From: Hyphomicrobiales bacterium
GTDB taxonomy: Bacteria > Pseudomonadota > Alphaproteobacteria > Rhizobiales > Xanthobacteraceae
Assembly (NCBI GenBank): GCA_027307405.1
Contig: DAHUXA010000006.1
Span: 1-45,679 of the forward strand
Direction of reading: 5' to 3'
Length of the DNA: 45,679 nucleotides
Part shown: in pieces, positions 1-8,057 of the stretch
Position numbering within the stretch: position 1 is the stretch's first letter
Layout: each line of letters starts with the position of its first letter
Translations under genes and position numbers: made by a program
The notes under the pieces: generated by a model
What the model saw: only the letters and a program-made list of their open reading frames with translations
Databases searched by the model: none
What the model was told of the DNA's origin: nothing

Positions 1-470
1 ACTTCTTCCGCTTTGTTCAGCACCTCGCGCGCGGCCTGCATCATGTCCTGACTGGCGCTTGGATCGGCCTTCAGGGTCGGCGGCTCACCCTCTTCCCGTT
101 CGATCAGCGGCGTGGTCGGAGAGACGCCCTTGAGAGACACGGAGGCGACACCGGTCAAGCCCGCAAATTCAAGCCCCACTCGCGTGTCCGAACGAATTGG
201 CGTCGCCTTGTTGACGGCTAGCAATGCGATGACCTGCGACGGTTTATCCGGGTCGAGCCGCAGATTAGTGACCTCACCGACGCGGATGCCATTGAACAGA
301 ACGTTGCCGCCCACCTGCAATCCCGACACCGAACTGTCGAAGATCACGCGGTACATAACAGCCTGTTTTTTGCCCGATGAGTGATGCAGCCAGAAGATAA
401 AGCCAAACGCGCCCGCGACCACGGCGAACGTGAACAACCCGATGAGTGCGTAATGTGCTTTTCTCTCCAT
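1..470 (-). CDS. mlaD: MlaD/MCE-domain protein of a lipid ABC transporter, 3' end outside window
   Basis: About 156 N-terminal residues of a substrate-binding MCE protein. The start is ATG at 470 (MERKAHYALIG), followed by a hydrophobic segment at residues 7-27 that would anchor it in the inner membrane. The MCE domain follows: VMYRVIFDSSVSGLQVG, then NGIRVGEV, is the usual beginning. MlaD forms the periplasmic ring that passes phospholipids between the MlaFE ABC core and the outer membrane. It is the third gene of an mlaE-mlaF-mlaD operon, 12 bases after mlaF. The frame stays open to the window edge, so the length and any C-terminal helices cannot be judged. Confidence 0.9.
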   Translation of the reverse strand, partial: MERKAHYALIGLFTFAVVAGAFGFIFWLHHSSGKKQAVMYRVIFDSSVSGLQVGGNVLFNGIRVGEVTNLRLDPDKPSQVIALLAVNKATPIRSDTRVGLEFAGLTGVASVSLKGVSPTTPLIEREEGEPPTLKADPSASQDMMQAAREVLNKAEE

Positions 471-482
471 CCCTCTACTCCA

Positions 483-1259
483 TTAGTTCCTAGCCGCAGC
501 CTGCATACCTGCCCTGGCGCGCACACCGTGGAAGTAAGCCCTCAGCCAAGGATGCTGCGATGCCAGCATCGTATCCATGGTGCCGGCCTCGATGATCTTT
601 CCGTCACCGAGGACGGCGATCCGATCGCAGATCGTATGCAGGCTGTCGAGGTCATGGGTTACCATAAATACCGCCATCGACGAAACTTGTTGTAAAGTCA
701 GAATCAGCTGATCGAAATCGCCGGCGCTGATGGGGTCGAGGCCTGATGTTGGCTCGTCCAGGAAGAGAATTTCCGGGTCGAGCGCCAGTGCCCGCGCAAG
801 TGCGACGCGCTTGATCATGCCGCCGGAAAGTTCCGAAGGGAATTTCCGGTATACGTCCGGCTTCAAACCGACCATTTCCAGTTTCGTGATCGCTATTTCG
901 GTCATTAGCCGGTCCGAAACATCGAGATATTCGCGGATAGGAAATTCGATATTTTCGCCGACCGTCAGCGAAGAGAACAACGCACCTTGCTGGAACAAAA
1001 TGCCCCAGCGCCGCTCGATCTCCTGCCGCTGCATCTCGCCGGCCTCATCAAGATTGACGCCGAAGACGTCAATTCGCCCTGCCTGCTTCGGCAACAGGCC
1101 AAGGATCGTGCGCGTAAGTACCGACTTGCCTGCACCTGACGCACCGACGAAGCCCAGAATCTCGCCGCGATAGACGTCGAGCGTGACGCCGTTGAGAACC
1201 CGGTTGCCTTTCAGTTCGACGATGAGATCGCGCACCTCGATGACGGGATCGTTTGCCAT
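483..1259 (-). CDS. mlaF: MlaF-type ABC transporter ATP-binding protein
   Basis: 258-residue ATPase of the MCE/Mla lipid transporter. Walker A is GASGAGKS at residues 39-46, the signature is LSGGMIKR and Walker B reads ILFLDEPTSGLDP. The signature with M after SGG is characteristic of the MlaF branch. The ATG at 1259 is chosen because the preceding mlaE stop ends one base before it (TGACATG) and the protein then begins directly with the conserved EVRDLIVELKG strand. A longer open frame to 1397 lies inside mlaE and is not supported. It would energise retrograde or anterograde phospholipid movement at the inner membrane with the MlaE permease. Confidence 0.93.
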   Translation of the reverse strand: MANDPVIEVRDLIVELKGNRVLNGVTLDVYRGEILGFVGASGAGKSVLTRTILGLLPKQAGRIDVFGVNLDEAGEMQRQEIERRWGILFQQGALFSSLTVGENIEFPIREYLDVSDRLMTEIAITKLEMVGLKPDVYRKFPSELSGGMIKRVALARALALDPEILFLDEPTSGLDPISAGDFDQLILTLQQVSSMAVFMVTHDLDSLHTICDRIAVLGDGKIIEAGTMDTMLASQHPWLRAYFHGVRARAGMQAAARN

Positions 1260-1260
1260 G

Positions 1261-2508
1261 TCACATTCCGATCGAGGCGAAAAACATAGCGAAAACGCCA
1301 TCGAGCACGATAACCAGGAAGATGGACTTGACCACGGAATTGGTTGTTTTCTCGCCGAGTGACTCGGCGCTGCCCTGCACCTGCAATCCTTCGACACAGG
1401 CCACGACGCCGATGACCAGCGCCATAAATGGCGCCTTGATCATTCCAACCTCGAAGGTGGTGCTCGTCACCGCTTCACGAAGGCGTGCCAAAAAGACCTC
1501 TGGCTGGATTCCGCCGTAAAGCCAGGACACCAGACCGCCGCCATAGAGTGCCGCCATCGATCCGAGGAACGTGAGAATTGGCACTGCAATGATCAAGGCC
1601 AGGATGCGGGGCAGGACCAGGACTTCAATTGGATCAAAACCCATCGTGCGCAATGCGTCGATTTCCTCGCGCATGCGCATCGCGCCAAGCTCCGCCGTAT
1701 AGGAGCTCCCGGAGCGGCCGGCGACCATGATGCAAACTATCAGCACACCGATCTCACGCAGCACCAAGACGCCGACCATATCGATGACGTAGATGTCCGC
1801 TCCAAACTTGCGGAAATGGAAAATACCTTGTTGCGCGAGAATGGCACCGATCAATACCGTGATCAGGAGGATGATCGGTACCGCACGCCAGCCGACGCGT
1901 TCCAGCTGATGAACCATCGACGTGAACCGGAAAGTTGTCGGTCGCAATGCCACGCGCTTGAACGCGACCATCAGCGAGCCAAGCATTTGCGCCAACAACA
2001 TGAGATCGGTGCCCACCGTCGCCATGGTTCTTCCGACGCTTTCGAGCGTCGCAACAATGCTATTGGCTTTGGGAGGCGGTGCTGACAGCGTCTGTGTTCC
2101 GACATGAACCTTGTCGAAGAGACCGCGATAATCTTCGCGCAGCCCAACAAGACGCGCTTCGCGTCCCTGGTTTATCCAGTTTCGTAGCGTACGTTCGATG
2201 AGCCACGCGCCATACGTGTCGAGATAATCAATGCGGGCGATATTGATCGCGATGCTGCGCGCGGTAACGCCACGCGTCGCAGCGTCCACCTGTGGCTCGA
2301 TCGCGCTGGCATATTCAGCGGTCCACGATCCAGCAGCACTGAGTTCGACCCAATCGCCCCGCGTTTGGCTGCTGAGCAAGATTCCTGCCGTCACCGAGCC
2401 ACTCCTTGGTACACCACACAGCACCGCGCGCCCGCGCTTGATCCCTCGCAGGACGACGAGCTGAGACAGGACTGGATGCGTTGCGGCGGGACTTTGCGGT
2501 TGCGCCAC
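1261..2508 (-). CDS. mlaE: MlaE-type permease with N-terminal STAS/MlaB-like domain
   Basis: 415-residue fusion. Residues about 35-130 (GDWVELSAAGSWTAEYASAIE ... LDTYGAWLIERTL) resemble the STAS domain that is a separate MlaB protein in E. coli. Residues about 160-415 are the MlaE permease with several hydrophobic helices and the family loop around GSSYTAELGAMRMREEIDALRTMG. The fusion is common in alphaproteobacteria. It is the first gene of the mlaEFD operon and almost touches mlaF. The ATG at 2508 gives about 35 residues before the STAS fold, so a somewhat later start is possible. The 222-base region upstream carries a CtrA-type site. Confidence 0.88.
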   Translation of the reverse strand: MAQPQSPAATHPVLSQLVVLRGIKRGRAVLCGVPRSGSVTAGILLSSQTRGDWVELSAAGSWTAEYASAIEPQVDAATRGVTARSIAINIARIDYLDTYGAWLIERTLRNWINQGREARLVGLREDYRGLFDKVHVGTQTLSAPPPKANSIVATLESVGRTMATVGTDLMLLAQMLGSLMVAFKRVALRPTTFRFTSMVHQLERVGWRAVPIILLITVLIGAILAQQGIFHFRKFGADIYVIDMVGVLVLREIGVLIVCIMVAGRSGSSYTAELGAMRMREEIDALRTMGFDPIEVLVLPRILALIIAVPILTFLGSMAALYGGGLVSWLYGGIQPEVFLARLREAVTSTTFEVGMIKAPFMALVIGVVACVEGLQVQGSAESLGEKTTNSVVKSIFLVIVLDGVFAMFFASIGM

Positions 2509-2634
2509 AGACCGATCGGCGGGCGGTGGCTACAACTCAAGGGCCGCATTGAGCGCAGTCTTCCGCCCCGCCCCTCACACACCTAAAGGTTAACAAATCG
2601 GTAGTAATCGTTAAATCTCGTTTACCCTTTTAGG

Positions 2635-2649
2635 TTAACGATGGGTTAA
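2635..2649. promoter_or_regulatory. CtrA-type binding site (TTAA-N7-TTAA) upstream of mlaE
   Basis: TTAA at 2635-2638 and 2646-2649 separated by exactly seven bases, each followed by C, matches the alphaproteobacterial CtrA consensus TTAA-N7-TTAAC. Further TTAA half sites lie at 2590-2593 and 2611-2614. The GTTAAC blocks recur three times (around 2589, 2634 and 2645) in an AT-rich stretch unlike the flanking coding DNA. The site is 127 bases upstream of the mlaE start and just after the end of the RlpA-like gene, so mlaEFD is the likely target. Binding is inferred, not shown. Confidence 0.55.
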
Positions 2650-2730
2650 CTATAAATGCACCCTTTTTAGCGGTAATTCGAGCTGAATGCGGCTCAGGTG
2701 GCATTTGGACGCGGTGAGAGCCGCCACGGC

Positions 2731-3246
2731 CTAGCAGGCGGATACACCCGCACAGTTGGCATTCACGTCATTCACCGCAAACAGGCTTTCCACCACGGGC
2801 CGGCGCATGTTTTTTATCGGCGGGATCGACAGAACTTCCATGTAGACCGTACCCAGCCCCTGAAGCCCCAATAACGTGCCGGCACCAAGGCTGAGATCCA
2901 GATCGCGGTTCGCTACAAATGGGCCTCGATCGTTGATCGTCACGTTGATCGACCGGTGGTTCTTCGGATTCGAGACGCGGATCAGTGTGCCAATTGGCAA
3001 TGTCTTATGAGCGGCATGCCATCCGATCGGATTGAAGCTCTTGCCGGTCGAAACCAGCTTGTCTTCCCAATACATCGACGCGACAACCCACTCACCAGCT
3101 TGAATCCGGTCGAAGGTATTCTCGCTCGAGACGCTGAGCACTGGAACGGCCGACAGCACGCCGCCGCATGCCAAAACGAGGGCCACATGGGCCAGCGTCC
3201 TTTTGACCCATCTTACAACGGCATTCTTTTCGATGAGCTTCATCAA
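2731..3246 (-). CDS. RlpA-like double-psi beta-barrel exported protein
   Basis: 171 residues. A basic N-terminus and hydrophobic stretch at about residues 18-38 form a signal peptide or anchor. A double-psi beta-barrel follows at about 50-140, with ASMYWEDKL, AAHKTLPIGTLIRV and INDRGPF as the RlpA family landmarks. RlpA proteins act on peptidoglycan at the septum, some as lytic transglycosylases that need Glu, His and Asp. His80 and Asp106 are present, but the place of the catalytic Glu in the usual S/NGE motif is Lys69 (STGKSF). Activity may therefore be lost or altered. There is no SPOR domain. It stands alone, 145 bases after the Ldh2 gene on the same strand. Confidence 0.8.
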   Translation of the reverse strand: MMKLIEKNAVVRWVKRTLAHVALVLACGGVLSAVPVLSVSSENTFDRIQAGEWVVASMYWEDKLVSTGKSFNPIGWHAAHKTLPIGTLIRVSNPKNHRSINVTINDRGPFVANRDLDLSLGAGTLLGLQGLGTVYMEVLSIPPIKNMRRPVVESLFAVNDVNANCAGVSAC

Positions 3247-3391
3247 CTTGATTCGACAATTGATTTACGCCAATGCCGCATCGACGGCCTCGCACTTACC
3301 GAGAGCGGGCCGCGGAATGAACGGCGTTTTGTTCGATTTGTTCCCTTGAGCACCAGAAATAAGGCAGTTATGTGATTTGGTGACGTCGAGC

Positions 3392-4468
3392 CTAGCCGCG
3401 TTCACGAAGCGGCTTGATCGACAATTCAGCTGCAAGCTTGTCGAGTTGCGCCAGCAGTTCAGGCGCGAGCGGTAGTCCATTGCGCAGTCGGTCGGCGCGA
3501 CGTTGCGCGCGGCGTTCGCCCGGCAGCCGAACGCTTTGACCAGGCAATGCTTTCGTGTTGCGCAGCTCACGAATATGCCGGTCGACCTCTGCCTTGAAAT
3601 GATCGATTGGCTGGAATCGGCTCGGGTCGAGCGCGACCACGAACTGCCCGGTGTTGGTAATCTTGTCCGGCTCGGCATTGAAATCGACGCAATCGCGACC
3701 AAACAGCGCACCGTTAAGCGTGCCGGCAAGCAGGCCAAGGATAAGCGCAAGTCCCGCCCCCTTATAACCGGCCATTGGCAACAAGAGTGCCTCCGCACTC
3801 TTGTGCGGGTCAGTCACCGCTTCGCCGGTTTTTGGGTCGATCATCCAGTCGGCGTGCAGCGGCTTGTTTTGCAATCGGTGATTTTTGATCGTGCCATAGG
3901 AGACAATCGAAGTGGCGATATCGAGGACTACCGGCGCTTCTTTTCCGGCGGGAATCGCGATTGCCACCGGGTTGGTACCGAGTAATGGCTCGGCGCCACC
4001 AGCCAACGGCATGTGGTTGGCATTCGCCACCGCAGAATAGATGCCTACCATGTCAGCCTTGAGAGGCAGCGCGGCGTAGACACCGGCCGCGCCGGCGTGG
4101 CCCGACATGCGGCATCCGACCCAGGCGACCCCGCATTCGCGCGCGAGTTCGATGGCAGTCTGCGCGGCGCGCGCCACAACCAGATGGCCCATGCCGTTGT
4201 CACCGTAGACAAGTGCCGTCGCCGGAGCGGTTCGGTTGACAGTGATGTTGGGCCTCGGATTGGTCGAACCGAGTTTCAGCCGCTGCACATATTGCATCAA
4301 ACGGAACACACCATGTGCATCGGCGCCGATGAGATCCGCCTCCAGCATGAGCTCGGCGATTCTTACGGCGTCGTCCTTCGACACACCGGCCTTGCCCATC
4401 GCATCGACGATCAGACTCGTAATGGCAGCTGTCGGAATCCGTGCGGATTTGGCGGTCTGGACGTTCAT
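3392..4468 (-). CDS. Ldh2-family malate/L-lactate/ureidoglycolate-type dehydrogenase
   Basis: 358-residue NAD(P)-dependent 2-hydroxyacid dehydrogenase of the Ldh2/MDH2 fold, unrelated to classical Rossmann malate dehydrogenase. Landmarks are GADAHGVFRL (Asp50, His52), the catalytic-His segment SGHAGAAGVYA (His124), GTNPVAIAIP and the substrate loop GYKGAGLALILGLLAG. The ATG at 4468 overlaps the stop of the upstream amidohydrolase in an ATGA, which fixes the start and implies translational coupling. The family reduces or oxidises 2-oxoacids (malate, lactate, sulfolactate, ureidoglycolate). Which one is used here cannot be decided from sequence. Confidence 0.88.
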   Translation of the reverse strand: MNVQTAKSARIPTAAITSLIVDAMGKAGVSKDDAVRIAELMLEADLIGADAHGVFRLMQYVQRLKLGSTNPRPNITVNRTAPATALVYGDNGMGHLVVARAAQTAIELARECGVAWVGCRMSGHAGAAGVYAALPLKADMVGIYSAVANANHMPLAGGAEPLLGTNPVAIAIPAGKEAPVVLDIATSIVSYGTIKNHRLQNKPLHADWMIDPKTGEAVTDPHKSAEALLLPMAGYKGAGLALILGLLAGTLNGALFGRDCVDFNAEPDKITNTGQFVVALDPSRFQPIDHFKAEVDRHIRELRNTKALPGQSVRLPGERRAQRRADRLRNGLPLAPELLAQLDKLAAELSIKPLRERG

Positions 4469-5469
4469 GATTTCCCCGATAGCAAAATTTCGGCGCGCGC
4501 CCCCAAAATGGTCGCCTTGTCGGCATCGGAAATCTTCAATGACCGTACGTGTCTCACGCAATCCATCATGCCCATGTCATAAGGGTAGTCGCTACCAAGC
4601 ATAACGCGATCAGCACCGACATGCCCGATCATGAATTCCAGGACCGGCGCCGAATGAAGGATCGTGTCGTAGTAAAAGCGCTTTGCGATATTCGTCGGTT
4701 GCTTGGAAATATTCTTCTTTGGCTCCGGGCGCACCTGCCAGCCGTGCTCCCAGCGCGCAGCCTGATACGGCGTGAAGCCGCCGCCATGGGCGAGCACAAC
4801 GGCGAGCTTAGGATGACGATCAAGCACCCCGCCGAAATAGAGGCAGGCCGCGCCAATCGTCGTGTCGAGCGGATTGCCGATCAAGTTGTTCAGGTAATAA
4901 GACTTCATCCGGTCGGCGCCGGCGACATTGTTTGGATGCACGAACACGAACGCGCCCAACTCCTCGGCGGTTACCCATAGGGGTTCGAAACTCGGATCGT
5001 CGAGGTTTTTGCCCATGATGTTGGAGGCAAACATCGTCCCGCGCAGGCCGAGCTTGATCATTGCGCGCCTGAGTTCATCGGCAGCCTTTTCCGGCGCCTG
5101 CATCGGCAGGGTGGCAATGCCCATGAACCGCTGCGGATTTTCTCTGACCAGTTTCGCAATTTGATCGTTCTGGATTGCGGCGGTGGTAGCCGCAAGCGCC
5201 GCTTCCTGGTTGTAGAGATAGGTCTGCGGCGTGACTGAGAGCACGTGGACATCAACGCCGGCTTCATCCATGTCGCGCAAGCGGTGCGCAACATCGAAGC
5301 CGCCGCGCGGATAGGGCCTATATGCAACGCCGCCGACATCGAGCGTCGCCGACGCCGCGTCGATCGGAGTGATTGTCACCGGTACCTTGGGCGCTTCCTT
5401 GCGCAGCAGTGCGGCAGTCTCTTCGGTCAATACATGCGTATGAGTATCAATCGTTCGCACTTTGCTCAT
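4465..5469 (-). CDS. Amidohydrolase-2 family protein, ACMSD-like
   Basis: 334-residue TIM-barrel metal enzyme of the family containing aminocarboxymuconate-semialdehyde decarboxylase and related nonhydrolytic decarboxylases. The HxH metal motif is DTHTH (His10, His12). Further ligands are in VLAHGGGFTPYQ and the C-terminal Asp of MLGSDYPYDMG. The ATG at 5469 is preferred over the longer frame to 5577 because the conserved strand TIDTHTH begins at once and the extension is not domain-like. It lies divergent from the CoxL-type gene with 134 bases between. Coupling to the Ldh2 gene suggests decarboxylation or hydrolysis of a ring-cleavage-type acid followed by oxidation of a hydroxy acid. Confidence 0.85.
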   Translation of the reverse strand: MSKVRTIDTHTHVLTEETAALLRKEAPKVPVTITPIDAASATLDVGGVAYRPYPRGGFDVAHRLRDMDEAGVDVHVLSVTPQTYLYNQEAALAATTAAIQNDQIAKLVRENPQRFMGIATLPMQAPEKAADELRRAMIKLGLRGTMFASNIMGKNLDDPSFEPLWVTAEELGAFVFVHPNNVAGADRMKSYYLNNLIGNPLDTTIGAACLYFGGVLDRHPKLAVVLAHGGGFTPYQAARWEHGWQVRPEPKKNISKQPTNIAKRFYYDTILHSAPVLEFMIGHVGADRVMLGSDYPYDMGMMDCVRHVRSLKISDADKATILGARAEILLSGKS

Positions 5470-5603
5470 TTCACCACCCGAAAGACGCCACACTATGAGG
5501 GCAAGGAGCGCCTCAGTGCCGCAGCTGGCGCGTTGACGCAAGCCCCTGTCGTCGTCTTTCCTTTGAGCTATAAACAAGGCCCTACAGCCGTTTCGGACCT
5601 CCT

Positions 5604-7925
5604 ATGACCGCAAACCCCACCCTCACGAAACATACGCCGCGCGTAGAGGACGACGCCCTCGTCCGCGGTGCCGGCCGCTTCATGGACGACCCGCGCTTGC
5701 CTAATACGGCCTACGCAGTCTTCGTGCGCTCGCCACACGCGCACGCCCGCATCGTTTCGGTAAGCACCGAGGAAGCCCTCAAGGCAAAGAAGGTGCTGGC
5801 TGTCCTCACCGCCGGGGACATCAAGGCGGCTAATGTAGGTAGCGTGTCGCGACATCCCCCGATGGCGGGTCGTGGTGGCGCCAAGATGATCATGCCGTTC
5901 CGACCATCACTGGCGGGCGAAAAGGTGATGCACGTCGGGGATCCCGTCGCAATTGTGGTCGCAGAGACACCCGCGGCAGCTCAAGACGCCGCCGACCTCG
6001 TACAGGTCGAATACGAGGAGCTGCCGGCTGTCATCGATCTGCGCGACGCAATGAAAAAAGGCGGCACACAGCTCTATCCCGAAGCGCCTGGGAATCTTTG
6101 CGTAGACTGGCCTGGGCCTGTTCCCGATGAACAGAACGAGCGCGAGGTCGCCGAAATCTTCGCAAAGGCACCGCATGTGGCCAAGGTAAGTGTGACCAAC
6201 CAGCGCATGGTGGTCGCTTCCATGGAAACGCGCGGTGGAACCGGTGTCTACGACAAGGCCAACGACAGCTACACCCTCTACGTCTGTTCGCAGAGCGCCG
6301 ACTCGCTGCGCAACCTTTGTGCCGCTGTCATGGGCGTGCCCAACGAAAAGCTGCGTGTGATCACCGAGGATGTTGGTGGCGCCTTCGGCATGAAGACGCC
6401 GCCCTATCCGGAATATCCGGCGCTGCTGGTGGCGGCGCGCCAACTTGGCCGTCCGGTGCATTGGCAGTCGACACGCTCGGAAGCTTTCGTGACCGACACA
6501 CAGGCCCGCGATACCGTCACCGAGGCCGAGCTCGCAATCGACGACAAGGGGAAGTTCCTGGCCGTGCGTATGCGGCACCTGTGTAATCAGGGCGCCTATG
6601 TGAGCACCGCGGGTGTCAACATCAACACCAACAATTTCGCGCGCTGCGTGCCCGGTATGTACCGAATCCCCAAGGTCGACGTTTCGGTTGCCTGCTACTT
6701 CAGCAACACCAGTCCGATCGGTCCCTCTCGCGGCGCCGGGCGGCCAGAGGCGAACTACGCGCTCGAACGCGTGGTCGAGGAGGCCGCGCGAGTCACCGGC
6801 ATCGACCCCGTGAGGCTGCGCAAGAAGAACCTCATTCCGCCGTCAGCAATGCCATTCAAGACACCGATCAACACCTACGACAGCGGCGATTTCCCGGCGA
6901 TCGTCGACAAGGCGCTCGAACTCGCCGATTTCGACAACTTCAACAAGCGCCGGCGTGAGTCGGCCAAGCGAAGGAAACTGCGCGGCATTGGCGTGTCCTG
7001 CATGCTGGAGCATGCCGGCGCAATGCCGATGGAGCAGGCATCAGTATCGTTCCCTGGTGGAGATCAGCTCATTCTCGGCTGCAACGTGCAATCGACCGGC
7101 CAGGGCCACGCGACAGTGTTTCCGCACCTCCTTGCCGGCAGACTCGGTATCGATGCTGCGAAAATACAGCACCGCCATGGCGACACCGCACTGGGACTGA
7201 CCGGTTTTGCCTCTGTCGGCTCGCGCTCGGCGATGTGCGCGGGCAGCGCGATTGTGCGCACGGCGGATGTCATGCTGGCGAAGGGTAAGAAAGTGGCTTC
7301 AGCCCTGTTGGAAGCTTCCGAAGCCGATATCCAGTATCGCAACGGAAATTTCGAAGTGGTTGGCACTGACCGCAAGATCTCGCTGTTCGAAACCGCAAAA
7401 CGCGCAAAGGAGATTGGCGAAAGTCTTGATACGAAAGAAAAGACCGAGACGCCGCTGACGTTCCCGAACGGCTGCCATATCGCCGAGGTGGAAATCGATC
7501 CCGATACCGGCGCCGTCGATCTCGTCACCTACACCGCGGTCGATGATCCGGGCGTCATGCTCGATGCCATGATCGTGGAAGGACAGGTGCAGGGCTCAAT
7601 CGCGAATGGCCTCGGCCAGGCGCTGACAGAAAACGCAGTTTACGATTCCGGCAGCGGTCAATTAGTGGCGGGTTCATTCATGGACTATGGAATGCCGCGC
7701 GCCCACCATATGCCGGTCGAGCTGCGCGAGGCGGTTCATTCAGTACCGGCGAAGAGCAATCCACTCGGTGTTAAGGGCACCGGCGAAGCCGGGACCACGG
7801 CGGCGATTGCCGCAGTGATGAATGCGATTTCCAATGCGATCCCCAACGGAGCCGCTGATCACATGGACATGCCGGCTACGCCTGCGAAAGTGTGGGAAGC
7901 GTGCCAGAAGGGGATGGCCAAATAG
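5604..7925 (+). CDS. Molybdenum hydroxylase large subunit (CoxL/XdhB-like, form II type)
   Basis: 773-residue molybdopterin-cytosine-dinucleotide-binding subunit of the xanthine oxidase/CO dehydrogenase family. The N-terminal ald_Xan_dh_C domain (residues about 15-130) is followed by the Mo-binding domains with VGGAFGMK and the C-terminal GVKGTGEAGT, whose Glu728 is the expected general base. The active-site loop reads GPSRGAGRPEA. That is closer to the form II AYRGAGR loop than to the AYxCSFR loop of true CO dehydrogenase, so CO oxidation is unlikely. The FAD and [2Fe-2S] subunits normally beside it are absent from the window. It is the only plus-strand gene in a minus-strand catabolic block. 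Confidence 0.88.
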   Translation: MTANPTLTKHTPRVEDDALVRGAGRFMDDPRLPNTAYAVFVRSPHAHARIVSVSTEEALKAKKVLAVLTAGDIKAANVGSVSRHPPMAGRGGAKMIMPFRPSLAGEKVMHVGDPVAIVVAETPAAAQDAADLVQVEYEELPAVIDLRDAMKKGGTQLYPEAPGNLCVDWPGPVPDEQNEREVAEIFAKAPHVAKVSVTNQRMVVASMETRGGTGVYDKANDSYTLYVCSQSADSLRNLCAAVMGVPNEKLRVITEDVGGAFGMKTPPYPEYPALLVAARQLGRPVHWQSTRSEAFVTDTQARDTVTEAELAIDDKGKFLAVRMRHLCNQGAYVSTAGVNINTNNFARCVPGMYRIPKVDVSVACYFSNTSPIGPSRGAGRPEANYALERVVEEAARVTGIDPVRLRKKNLIPPSAMPFKTPINTYDSGDFPAIVDKALELADFDNFNKRRRESAKRRKLRGIGVSCMLEHAGAMPMEQASVSFPGGDQLILGCNVQSTGQGHATVFPHLLAGRLGIDAAKIQHRHGDTALGLTGFASVGSRSAMCAGSAIVRTADVMLAKGKKVASALLEASEADIQYRNGNFEVVGTDRKISLFETAKRAKEIGESLDTKEKTETPLTFPNGCHIAEVEIDPDTGAVDLVTYTAVDDPGVMLDAMIVEGQVQGSIANGLGQALTENAVYDSGSGQLVAGSFMDYGMPRAHHMPVELREAVHSVPAKSNPLGVKGTGEAGTTAAIAAVMNAISNAIPNGAADHMDMPATPAKVWEACQKGMAK

Positions 7926-7929
7926 CAGC

Positions 7930-8050
7930 GTCATGGCCGGGCATAGCCGTCCAAAGGACGGCGTGCTTTCGCGCGCCTGTGTCCGGCCACCACATTTGTT
8001 TAGTCGATAAAGTGAAAGGCTTGGATGCCCGGCACAAGGCCGGGCATGAC
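7930..8050. repeat. Composite palindromic intergenic repeat, may act as bidirectional terminator
   Basis: The outer arms gtcatggccgggcat (7930-7944) and gccgggcatgac (8039-8050) are mutually inverted. Inside are a perfect 7-bp hairpin gccgtcc-aaa-ggacggc (7946-7962) and a perfect 9-bp hairpin atgcccggc-acaag-gccgggcat (8025-8047). Repeats of this look, with CCGGGCATGAC ends, are scattered between genes in Bradyrhizobium and relatives; that is recollection, not a search result. It fills the space between the convergent ends of the CoxL-type and aldehyde dehydrogenase genes. Confidence 0.6.
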
Positions 8051-8057
8051 AAATCTC

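Noticed and set aside
5907-6578. 223-residue minus-strand frame
   Set aside because: Antisense to the molybdenum hydroxylase gene; no start signal or domain.
5604-7925. True carbon monoxide dehydrogenase
   Set aside because: The AYxCSFR active-site loop is missing and the partner subunits are absent.
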